From: Actinomycetota bacterium
GTDB lineage: Bacteria > Actinomycetota > Thermoleophilia > Solirubrobacterales > Thermoleophilaceae
Assembly: GCA_005883295.1 (NCBI GenBank)
Contig: VAWV01000203.1
Location: 1-5,662 of the forward strand
Reading direction: 5' to 3'
Length of the DNA: 5,662 nt
Part shown: in pieces, positions 1 to 5,625 of the stretch
Layout: every line of letters begins with the position of its first letter
How positions within the stretch are numbered: position 1 is the first letter of the stretch
Notes under the pieces: model-generated
Told to the model about the DNA's origin: nothing
Database searches by the model: none
The model's input: the letters and a program-made list of their open reading frames with translations, nothing else
Position numbers and translations under genes: made by a program

Positions 1-607
1 TAACGCCGACGACCCGGTCGGCCCGGACCAGATCCCGTGGGTCGACGAAGCCGGCGACAAGGTGGACCACTGGTTCGCCCAGAACCTGATGGTCGAGCAC
101 CCCAAGCTCAGCCCGCTGCCGATCGGCTTGGCGAACGCGATGTGGCCGCACGGTGACGTGGACGCCCTCTGCGCGGCGATGGCGGCTCCCGCCCCGCGCG
201 AGGAGCTCCTGCACGCCCGCTTCGACCTCGACACCCACCCAGATCGCCGCCGGGCGTGGCACGCCGTCAGCCGCGCGTTTCCGGAGGTAGCGTCGCAGGC
301 CAGCGACCGCCGGCCCTTCCCCGACTACCTCCGGGAGATCGCCCGGCACCGCTTCTGCGCATGCCCCAGGGGCAACGGGGTCGACACGCACCGGTTCTGG
401 GAATGTCAGTACCTGGGCGTGACCCCGGTGGTCGAACGGTCGGCGCACACCGAGATCTGGGAGCGCCGGGGTCTCCCGATGGTGACACTGGACGACTGGT
501 CGCACCTCTCGCGCGACCGCCTCGAGCGCGAACCCCAAGTCGTGAACGCCGACCCCGTGTCGTTGCTGCGGCTGTCGCATTACGCCAGTCTCGTTCGCGG
601 CACATGA
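1..607 (+). CDS. Exostosin-like glycosyltransferase, 5'-truncated
   Basis: The frame is open from base 2 to the TGA at 605-607, giving 201 visible residues; the N-terminus lies left of the window. A GTG at 62 is in frame, but recognisable family sequence (NADDPV..., then the WFAQN region) precedes or spans it, so it is not taken as the start. Visible landmarks are LPIGLAN at about residues 39-45 and the block FCACPRGNGVDTHRFWE at about 118-134, followed by YLGVTPVV and a WERRGLPMV segment. The pattern of CPRGNG-D-HRFWE followed by a hydrophobic G-x-x-P-V-V strand is typical of the nucleotide-sugar-binding half of exostosin/GT47-like GT-B enzymes. It probably transfers a sugar in cytoplasmic glycan assembly; donor and acceptor cannot be read from sequence. 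No signal peptide can be judged because the start is missing. It overlaps the next gene by 4 bases (ATGA), implying translational coupling. The family call is fairly secure, the exact specificity unknown. Confidence 0.8.
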   Translation, partial: NADDPVGPDQIPWVDEAGDKVDHWFAQNLMVEHPKLSPLPIGLANAMWPHGDVDALCAAMAAPAPREELLHARFDLDTHPDRRRAWHAVSRAFPEVASQASDRRPFPDYLREIARHRFCACPRGNGVDTHRFWECQYLGVTPVVERSAHTEIWERRGLPMVTLDDWSHLSRDRLEREPQVVNADPVSLLRLSHYASLVRGT

Positions 608-1251
608 GGGTCTTGCGCGCGCTGCGGCGCGCCCTCGAGGTGGTTCTGGTGGAGCGTCGTTATGCGCAAGCACAGCCGCCGGCCGGGCCCCCGGTCTGGA
701 ACTGGAAGCCGCACGAGAAAGCATTCGCCGCCACCCCGTGGCGGCTGCTCCCCCATCTGCTCCGGCCGAGTGAGGTGAGCGGCGACGACGTCTTCGTTGA
801 CTTTGGTTGCGGGGACGGGCGGGTGCTGCTGGAGGCTGCCCACCTCTACCGCTTCGGGCGAGTCGTCGGTGTCGAGGTGGTTCCGGATCTGGCCGCCGCG
901 GCGCGGAGCCGCCTCGACCTCAACCGCCACCTCCTCGCCAGCCCACGATGGGAGGTCGTACGCGCAGACGTACTCGACTACGAGCCGCCCGACGACCTCA
1001 CGGTGGCGTACTTCTTCGATCCGTTCACAGGGCCGGTGTTCGACGCCGTCATGAGGCGGCTGGAGGCCTCCGTGGAGCGGGTTCCGCGTCGAGTTCGCAT
1101 CGTCTACGTGACTCCCGCCGAGCTCCACCGCGTGCTCCGCTCCGGCCGGGTAAGGCGCGTTCGGGCCGGAGTGGCAGGCCGCTTGCGGACCGGAGGTCGG
1201 TACTCGTACTTCGTGGGAGAGCTCCTCCCCGCCGCGGACCAGATTGAGTAA
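604..1251 (+). CDS. Class I SAM-dependent methyltransferase
   Basis: A 215-residue protein. The ATG at 604 overlaps the TGA of the preceding gene (ATGA); the frame is open further upstream, but that part lies over the glycosyltransferase and encodes Arg/Pro/Gly-rich shadow sequence, so 604 is the sensible start. SAM-binding motif I is clear: VFVDFGCGDGRVL at residues 63-75. An acidic strand follows (VVGVEV, about 85-90), then a RADVLDY segment consistent with adenine contacts. Motif IV appears as YFFDPF (136-141), with D139-P140-F141 where many methyltransferases have D/N-P-P-Y/F. No membrane segment is obvious; the N-terminus is short and basic. In this context it could methylate a glycan or glycan-linked acceptor, but O-, N- or protein methylation cannot be distinguished. 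No Shine-Dalgarno sequence is evident, so translation probably relies on coupling. Family is confident, substrate unknown. Confidence 0.85.
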   Translation: MRVLRALRRALEVVLVERRYAQAQPPAGPPVWNWKPHEKAFAATPWRLLPHLLRPSEVSGDDVFVDFGCGDGRVLLEAAHLYRFGRVVGVEVVPDLAAAARSRLDLNRHLLASPRWEVVRADVLDYEPPDDLTVAYFFDPFTGPVFDAVMRRLEASVERVPRRVRIVYVTPAELHRVLRSGRVRRVRAGVAGRLRTGGRYSYFVGELLPAADQIE

Positions 1252-1263
1252 ATTCACGCGGCA

Positions 1264-1692
1264 ATGGCCCCCGCAACCCGTTTCCGCTCCAACAGTCCCC
1301 CCGTGATCCAGGAGACAATCGACGGCGAGACCATCATGGTCAACCTCGACACGGGGAGCTACTACTGGCTCGACCCGCTCGCCTCCTACATCTCCGGTGC
1401 CGTCCAGGCCGGCGCGTCCATCGAGGAGCTCGTCGCCGACATGACGGAGAGGTTTCCGGATGACCCGACCTCGGTCGAGCGCGAGGTCAAGGGCCTGACC
1501 GCTCGCCTGGTCGAGGAGCAGCTCGTCCTCCCGTCGGATGACGGGGTCCAGGCGGACGCGTCTCGCCCCGAGCCGCCGGAGCTGGCGCGGTTCGAGCCCC
1601 CGGTGTTCAAGTGCTACACCGACATGCAGGAGCTGCTGCTGCTCGATCCGGTTCACGAGGTTGGGCCCCAGGGTTGGCCCGAGCCACGCTGA
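1264..1692 (+). CDS. PqqD-like protein with RRE fold and conserved tail
   Basis: A 142-residue protein. The ATG at 1264 is the first start after the in-frame TAA (1249-1251) that ends the methyltransferase, 12 bases away; no strong ribosome binding site is visible. Residues about 14-90 match the PqqD winged-helix pattern: a beta segment (VIQETIDGETIMVNLDTGSYYWLD, about 14-37), then helices with regularly spaced acidic residues (SIEELVADMTERF and VEREVKGLTARLVEEQLVL). PqqD-like domains bind leader peptides and present them to modifying enzymes (RiPP recognition element); this is family knowledge, not shown here. After an acidic/proline linker, a tail of about 28 residues carries YTDMQELLLLDPVHEV (118-133) and GWP. 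I recall this tail in PqqD-like proteins lying beside HprK-like kinases and glycosyltransferases. PQQ synthesis itself is unlikely: no pqqA, pqqC or pqqE is present. The stop overlaps the likely start region of the kinase. Confidence 0.85.
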   Translation: MAPATRFRSNSPPVIQETIDGETIMVNLDTGSYYWLDPLASYISGAVQAGASIEELVADMTERFPDDPTSVEREVKGLTARLVEEQLVLPSDDGVQADASRPEPPELARFEPPVFKCYTDMQELLLLDPVHEVGPQGWPEPR

Positions 1693-2207
1693 CCGCGACC
1701 GGTACCCGCGACTATCTGGAGGAGCTGGATCGGGCTGCCGACAGCGCCGCCGCCGCGGCCGGCGGCTACCGGGACCGGTATTTCCGGGTGGCGCGCGACG
1801 TCGTCCGCCTGCGCTTCGCCGGGACTGCCCTGATCGAGGAGCTCACGAAGCCGCTCAGGCACGTCGAGGTGCCAGCCGTCTCGACGCCCGCCCTGACGAT
1901 CCGTATGTGGGATAGCACCTCGACCGGTACGCCACTACCGGCTGTCGGCGGCGATCTCGATCCGGCCGGGGAGCACTTGGTCCGCCACCGCTTCGGTGAG
2001 AGCTTTGTTGAAGCCGGCGAGCATTCGATGACGGCGCTGGACGCGGAGCGTTCCGTGGGGCACTTTTGGTGCTCGCGGCTGCCGGCGCGGTCGGCCGGCC
2101 GACTGGCTGCGTGCTCATCGCCGGGAGCAGTGGCTCGGGGAAGTCGACCGCCGCGGCCGCCTGCCTGGAGAACGGCCTGGGCTATCTGGGCGATGACACC
2201 TGCCTGA
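1674..2207 (+). CDS. N-terminal fragment of the HprK-like kinase
   Basis: This is the first frame of the broken kinase. Genuine family sequence runs from about 1689 (LTATGTRDYLEELDRA) to about 2069 (GHFW); the remaining codons up to the TGA at 2205-2207 are out of frame and give Arg/Ala/Pro/Ser-rich shadow sequence. The fragment lacks the P-loop, so alone it could not bind ATP in the usual way. The frame is open back to a GTG at 1611, but that stretch lies over the PqqD tail and is not believed. No ribosome binding site is clear, so coupling to the PqqD gene is the likely mode of translation. Confidence 0.5.
   Translation: MARATLTATGTRDYLEELDRAADSAAAAAGGYRDRYFRVARDVVRLRFAGTALIEELTKPLRHVEVPAVSTPALTIRMWDSTSTGTPLPAVGGDLDPAGEHLVRHRFGESFVEAGEHSMTALDAERSVGHFWCSRLPARSAGRLAACSSPGAVARGSRPPRPPAWRTAWAIWAMTPA
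2061..2072 (+). other. Frame junction in the kinase gene, at a TTTT run
   Basis: Here the kinase reading passes from the frame of codons CAC TTT TGG (2061-2069) to that of TTG GTG CTC (2066-2074). The change is -1 relative to the upstream frame and coincides with four T residues at 2064-2067. The two open frames overlap only between 2012 and 2207, so any shift must fall there, and family resemblance switches at this spot. Confidence 0.6.
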
Positions 2208-2554
2208 TCGGACCCGGCGAGCCTCCGACGATCTTCTCGCTCTACGACTCCTTACAGCTCCGCGACGGCCAGACGAAGGCCACCTCTCACGTCTCCGACC
2301 GCCTCCTGCTGAAGGCTCGGCTGCGGGCGATCGCGATTGTCCAGATCACCCGCGAGCGCGAGACCCGAACCGGGCCGGCCACCCCCGCGGCCGCTCTGGC
2401 CGCCCTGGCGCCGGGCTCGATCCTTCAGCTGCCGGCGCCCCGGCGGATCGCGTTCCGCAGGATGGCCGCGATCGTCCAGTCGGTGCCGTGCCAGCGCCTC
2501 GAGGCCGGCACCGATCCCGAGCTGATCGCCGAAGCCGTGGCCGGCCTCCTGTGA
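2066..2554 (+). CDS. C-terminal P-loop fragment of the HprK-like kinase
   Basis: This is the second frame of the broken kinase, open from just after the TGA at 2009-2011 to the TGA at 2552-2554. TTG 2066 and GTG 2069 are the earliest starts after the expected junction. About 162 residues carry Walker A (GSSGSGKST, about residues 20-28), the acidic pair in GYLGDDTC, SLYDSLQLRDG, and the C-terminal kinase core ending EAVAGLL. The stretch between SLYDS and RLRAIAIVQIT looks shorter than in homologues I remember, which would hint at a second, in-frame loss. Its stop overlaps the GTG of the next gene (GTGA). As a separate protein it would keep the ATP-binding core but lack the N-terminal domain. 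Confidence 0.6.
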   Translation: MVLAAAGAVGRPTGCVLIAGSSGSGKSTAAAACLENGLGYLGDDTCLIGPGEPPTIFSLYDSLQLRDGQTKATSHVSDRLLLKARLRAIAIVQITRERETRTGPATPAAALAALAPGSILQLPAPRRIAFRRMAAIVQSVPCQRLEAGTDPELIAEAVAGLL

Positions 2555-4005
2555 CCACGGTCCTCCACCTGATCCCCGCGTTGACGCGCGGCGGTCCGAG
2601 CCGCGCGCTGCTCACGGCCGCGCGATCGACGGCCGGCCCCGAGCTCGAGCACGCGATCGCCTCGCTCGCTCCGGCCGATCCCTGGATGACTCGCGAGTGC
2701 GACGGCCATGGGGTCTCCGTCTCGAGCGCGCCCTCTGCGGGGTCGCTGCGGGCGATGCTGGAGAACGCCGGCATCGTGCAGATCCACTTCTGGAACAGCC
2801 CGGCGCTCTACGAGCTGCTGTCGTCCGATCTTCCCGCGATTCGCCTCCTGGTCTGGTCACACGTTTCGGGCGAGCATGCACCGCAGGTGATTCCGCCGGC
2901 GCTCATCGAGTTCGCCGACGTCGTGCTCGCCTCGTGCGACTACACGACGGAGCTGCCCGGCCTCGAGCACCTCGACGTGCTGCCCGCGGTGGCGGGCTGG
3001 GATCGCCTTCGGGGGATCCGCCGGAACGCCGGTGCAGGGTTCACGGTCGGCTTCATCGGCACGCTGGACTTCGCCAAGCTCCATCCGGAGCTGATCAGCA
3101 TGTGCGCCTCGATTCCGGTGCCGCACGCTCGATTCCTGATCTGCGGGACCGGGGGCGCGATGCCAGTTCTGCGGCGGCAGGCAGCCGAGCAGGGCATCGC
3201 GGACCGTGTCGAGTTCCGTGGCTTCGTCGAGGACATCGGTGGCGCCGTCGCGGAGATGGACGTCTTCGGCTATCCGCTGGCGGAGGGCACCTACGCGGCG
3301 TCCGAGCTGGTCCTCCAGGAAGCCATGTACGCGGGAGTCCCCCCGGTTGTGCTCGGCCCGGCCGCCGTCCGCCGCTCGGTGGTGCATGGCGAGACCGGCC
3401 TGACGGTGTCCAGCACGCGGGAGTACCAGCAGGCGGTTGTTTATTTCCACAACCACCCCGAGGAACGGGTTCGCATGGGCAGGGCCGCCCACGAATACGC
3501 GGTTCGGACCTGGTCGCCGGAAGCGGTTGCGGGTCGCTGGGCGGAGACGTATGCCGCGCTCCTCGAGCGGCCGAAGCGCCGACGGCCTCGCTACCCGATC
3601 GGCGAGGGCGGAGCGCCCCGGTTCGTGCAGAGCCTCGGAGGCGCCGCGCCGCACTTCGCGGCGAGCCTGAGCTCGGCCGAGGACGCCATCGAGGCCGAGC
3701 GGCAGATCGCAAGATCGCCGATGGTCGTGGCGACGGGAGGTGGGGGAGTCCTGTACTACCGCGACCACTACCCAGGCGATCCGCACCTGAGGCTGTGGTC
3801 CGGCCTGGTGCTTCACGGTCAGGGGCACCCGGGCCTGGCGGCCGGCGAGTTCTCGGCGGCGATCCGTCTCGGCCTCGACCACTGGAGGGTCAGCTGGTAC
3901 CTCGCGCTCGCCGCGGAGGCGGCCGGCCAGACGGCAGTTATGGAGGAGGCTCTGCGAGCGGTGCCGAAGCCGCTGCCACCGGTCGCCGAGGGGGTGTTCG
4001 CCTAG
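2551..4005 (+). CDS. GT4-like GT-B glycosyltransferase with C-terminal TPR-like module
   Basis: A 484-residue protein starting at GTG 2551, which overlaps the kinase stop (GTGA) and directly begins the expected first strand (VLHLIPALTRGGPSRALL, residues 4-21); the open frame further upstream is shadow. The N-terminal Rossmann half carries QIHFWN (77-82) and a SHVSG segment. The C-terminal half opens with FTVGFIGTLDFAKLHPELI (from 164), continues with RVEFRGFVEDI, and has ASELVLQEAMYAGVPPVV with E252 and E257 in the donor-binding region, then HGETGLTV (279-286): the usual order in family 4 enzymes. The glycosyltransferase fold ends near residue 340 in a basic PKRRRPR linker. Residues about 360-470 form an added module: an Ala/Glu-rich helix, then GGGGVLYYRDHYPGDPHLRLWSGL and two helix pairs resembling tetratricopeptide repeats. 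No membrane segment is seen. It probably adds a sugar to a glycan or glycoconjugate; donor and acceptor are unknown. Confidence 0.85.
   Translation: MTTVLHLIPALTRGGPSRALLTAARSTAGPELEHAIASLAPADPWMTRECDGHGVSVSSAPSAGSLRAMLENAGIVQIHFWNSPALYELLSSDLPAIRLLVWSHVSGEHAPQVIPPALIEFADVVLASCDYTTELPGLEHLDVLPAVAGWDRLRGIRRNAGAGFTVGFIGTLDFAKLHPELISMCASIPVPHARFLICGTGGAMPVLRRQAAEQGIADRVEFRGFVEDIGGAVAEMDVFGYPLAEGTYAASELVLQEAMYAGVPPVVLGPAAVRRSVVHGETGLTVSSTREYQQAVVYFHNHPEERVRMGRAAHEYAVRTWSPEAVAGRWAETYAALLERPKRRRPRYPIGEGGAPRFVQSLGGAAPHFAASLSSAEDAIEAERQIARSPMVVATGGGGVLYYRDHYPGDPHLRLWSGLVLHGQGHPGLAAGEFSAAIRLGLDHWRVSWYLALAAEAAGQTAVMEEALRAVPKPLPPVAEGVFA
3988..3993 (+). promoter_or_regulatory. Possible Shine-Dalgarno for the family 2 glycosyltransferase
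   Basis: GAGGGG lies 12 bases before the ATG at 4006, inside the end of the preceding gene. Spacing is somewhat long, but it is the best purine-rich match before any start in the window. It supports 4006 as the start, just after the upstream TAG. Confidence 0.4.
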
Positions 4006-4686
4006 ATGAGCGACCGCCACAGGGTCAGTGTCGTCATGCCCGTGAAGGACGGCGAGCGGTACATGGCGGAGGCGCTCGACAGCGTGGTCGCGCAGACCTA
4101 CGCACCGCACGAGATCGTGGTTGTGGACGGTGGGTCGGCGGATCGATCCAGAGAGATTGCGCGGTCCTACGCGGGCGTCAATGTGATCCAGCAACGGGGC
4201 ACCGGCTTCGCTGGGGCCTGGAATGAAGGGGTCGCCGCCTCGGGTGGCGACGTCCTCGCCTTCATCGACAGCGACGACCTCTGGGAGCCGACGAAGCTCG
4301 AGCGGCAGGTGGAGTGCTTGCGCGCACGCCCCGAGGTGGACTACGTGATCACCACGATGCGGTTCTTCACGGACGTCGAGGGCCCCCTGCCGCCCGGCTT
4401 CAGGCCCGAGCTACTGGATGGGGACCATGTCGCGAACATGCCCAGCGCCCTCGCCGTCAGGCGCGAGGCGTTCGACGCCGTGGGCCCCTTCAGGACGGAC
4501 TACACGATCGCCAACGACATCGACTGGTTCGCCCGGGCGAAGGACCAGTCGCTGACGCTCGCCGTCCTACCCGAGGTGCTGATGCGCAAGCGGGTTCACG
4601 ACGCGAACCTCTCGCTGACGGCCGCCGGCCGCCTGAACGAGGAGATCCTCGACCTCCTGCGCCAATCCGTCGCTCGCCAGGCCTGA
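4006..4686 (+). CDS. Family 2 (GT-A) glycosyltransferase
   Basis: A 226-residue protein whose ATG directly abuts the TAG of the preceding gene. It opens with the canonical strand VSVVMPVKDGERYMAEALDSVVAQTY (7-32), followed by EIVVVDGGSADRS (36-48) with the nucleotide-binding D41. The metal-binding DXD-type motif is FIDSDDLW (86-93: D88, D90, D91). A later block, ANDIDWFARA (169-178), with D171 and D173, sits where family 2 enzymes place the catalytic base; many members have ED there and this one has ND. The ending (LPEVLMRKRVHDANLS) resembles family 2 enzymes I recall near PqqD/HprK-like pairs. At this length it is a single-domain soluble enzyme with no membrane helices, presumably transferring one sugar from a nucleotide donor. 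It overlaps the next gene by one base (TGATG). Fold and activity class are secure; donor and acceptor are not determined. Confidence 0.9.
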   Translation: MSDRHRVSVVMPVKDGERYMAEALDSVVAQTYAPHEIVVVDGGSADRSREIARSYAGVNVIQQRGTGFAGAWNEGVAASGGDVLAFIDSDDLWEPTKLERQVECLRARPEVDYVITTMRFFTDVEGPLPPGFRPELLDGDHVANMPSALAVRREAFDAVGPFRTDYTIANDIDWFARAKDQSLTLAVLPEVLMRKRVHDANLSLTAAGRLNEEILDLLRQSVARQA

Positions 4687-5606
4687 TGGACCGCGCCCAG
4701 TTCGAAGCTGCGATCGGACCGATCTCCACCCGCCAGGAGTTCCTCGAGGAGCTGAGGACAGCGATCGACGAGGGCACTGGGTACGCCACCGGAAAACTTG
4801 GGAACAGCGAGCAATCCTGGCTCCGCTATCCGGAGGTCCTGTCCCGAGAGCCGCCCGGCATGCGGCGGCGCGCGTTCGAGGTGGTGCTGGCGTACAAGTC
4901 GCTCCCGACCACCGGAATATTCCCGGCCGAGCCCGAGTTCCTCCGGCGATGGAGCTCCTACTACGTGGAGCGCGTGAAGCGGCTCGACGCGATCGGTCTT
5001 TTCGAGAACTCCTACAAGGAGTACTGCGAGACCTTCAAGTTCCACGGGGTCTCAGCGCCGCGGTTCATGCTCCAGCACGATCAACAACCCGACCGCTCCT
5101 CGCCCCACGACGAGAGCCGGTGCTACCTGCCGTTCCTCAGGGGTCGGGATGTCCTGCTGATCTCCCCCTTCGCCGGGACCCTCGCCGAGCGTGCGAACGA
5201 GGAGACCTTCGAACGGGTATGGGCCAAAACCGGCAAGCCCTGGTTCCATCCGCGCAGCGTCGACGCCGTCGAGAATCCCTACGGCTTCGCGCGCGAGACA
5301 CAGGCGGTCTACCCGACGGCCCTGGATCTGCTCGCGGATCTCGCCCGCCAGATAGAAGCGCGGGACTTCGACGTCGCCCTGATCGCCGCGGGCGGCCTCG
5401 GCATCCCGCTCGCATCGATCATCAAGGAGCAGGACAGGGTCGCCATCTCCCTGGGGGGTCATCTGCAGATCGTCTTCGGCGTGCTCGGCGGTCGCTGGCG
5501 GTCCAACGAGAGATGGCAGCGGCGCTACTTCAACGAGGCGTGGATCGACATGCCGGAGCAGTATGTCCCCGATTACGCTGAGACGGTTCTTGACGACTAC
5601 TGGTGA
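4686..5606 (+). CDS. GT-D-like (DUF1792-related) putative glycosyltransferase
   Basis: A 306-residue protein starting at ATG 4686, which shares one base with the upstream stop (TGATG). The upstream extension of this frame lies over the previous gene and is shadow. After an N-terminal helix, GKLGNSEQSWLRYP (36-49) sits where GT-D/DUF1792-type proteins have an (R)FGDGE-like metal-binding motif; here it reads L38-G39-N40-S41-E42. Later come RDVLLISPFAGTLAER (about 154-169), a long helical stretch, and DVALIAAGGLGIPLASII (from 229) followed by VAISLGGHLQIVFGVLGGRW (from about 252). This alternation of strands, a glycine-rich turn and a final I-S-L-G-G-H is the Rossmann-like core of the group. The C-terminus (NEAWIDMPEQYVPDY..DDYW) resembles the conserved NEHW...YW ending of uncharacterised proteins in polysaccharide loci. 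No membrane segment is visible. Sugar transfer is inferred from the fold resemblance and neighbours; biochemical function is unproven. Confidence 0.68.
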   Translation: MDRAQFEAAIGPISTRQEFLEELRTAIDEGTGYATGKLGNSEQSWLRYPEVLSREPPGMRRRAFEVVLAYKSLPTTGIFPAEPEFLRRWSSYYVERVKRLDAIGLFENSYKEYCETFKFHGVSAPRFMLQHDQQPDRSSPHDESRCYLPFLRGRDVLLISPFAGTLAERANEETFERVWAKTGKPWFHPRSVDAVENPYGFARETQAVYPTALDLLADLARQIEARDFDVALIAAGGLGIPLASIIKEQDRVAISLGGHLQIVFGVLGGRWRSNERWQRRYFNEAWIDMPEQYVPDYAETVLDDYW

Positions 5607-5618
5607 CCCCGGGGCCGC

Positions 5619-5623
5619 GGAGG
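5619..5623 (+). promoter_or_regulatory. GGAGG ribosome binding motif close to the last start
   Basis: A perfect GGAGG lies only two bases before the ATG at 5626. That spacing is shorter than the usual 5-9 bases, so either it works poorly or initiation depends on read-through from the upstream stop 19 bases away. Confidence 0.3.
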
Positions 5624-5625
5624 CG

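Larger units (their letters stand above)
1674..2554 (+). pseudogene. HPr-kinase-like P-loop kinase, frameshifted and probably internally deleted
   Basis: The two halves of one HprK-related kinase lie in different frames. The N-terminal half (RYFRVARDVVRLRF..., PALTIRMWDSTSTGTPLP, then SMTALDAERSVGHFW) reads up to about 2067; the C-terminal half resumes one base back with LVLAAAGAVG, the Walker A motif GSSGSGKST (2123-2149), GYLGDDTCLI with its acidic pair (2192-2197), SLYDS, a TPAAALAALAPGSILQLP block and VPCQRLEAGTD near the end. As I remember the family, about 25-30 residues containing a tryptophan-rich LHWW segment normally separate FW from the (L/F)VHAAAVG strand; they are absent, so a deletion of roughly 75-95 bases that is not a multiple of three fits better than a single-base indel. 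Start is uncertain: TTG 1674, or CTG 1689 overlapping the PqqD stop. Known lasso-cluster homologues phosphorylate the precursor peptide; the role here is inferred. It could be a real lesion, an assembly error or, less likely, programmed frameshifting. Confidence 0.72.

Noticed and set aside
256..603. N-terminal extension of the methyltransferase frame
   Set aside because: It is Arg/Pro/Gly-rich and lies entirely over the exostosin-like gene; the ATGA overlap at 604 gives a normal start.
1252..1263. Room for a RiPP precursor peptide next to the PqqD-like gene
   Set aside because: The gap is 12 bases and all other junctions are tighter, so no precursor gene fits between genes in this window.
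580..1656. Open frame of 358 codons on the - strand
   Set aside because: It is antisense to the methyltransferase and PqqD-like genes, with His/Arg/Glu/Gly-rich low-complexity content and no motif.
1264..1692. PQQ cofactor biosynthesis (true pqqD)
   Set aside because: No pqqA, B, C or E is present and the protein has an extra tail; the PqqD fold is widespread outside PQQ pathways.
2857..4194. Long open frame on the - strand (445 codons)
   Set aside because: It lies opposite two well-supported glycosyltransferases, shows no recognisable domain and is typical of antisense openness in high-GC DNA.
2697..4226. Open frame of 509 codons on the + strand, longer than the real gene it overlaps
   Set aside because: Its product is Arg/Gly/Ala/Pro-rich shadow sequence, while the frame from 2551 gives a clear GT-B enzyme.
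4314..4685. N-terminal extension of the GT-D-like frame
   Set aside because: It overlaps the family 2 enzyme and reads as shadow sequence; ATG 4686 is the natural start.
5607..5614. CCCCGGGG palindrome as a terminator
   Set aside because: It is only eight bases with no loop or T-run, and another gene of the same operon starts 12 bases later.
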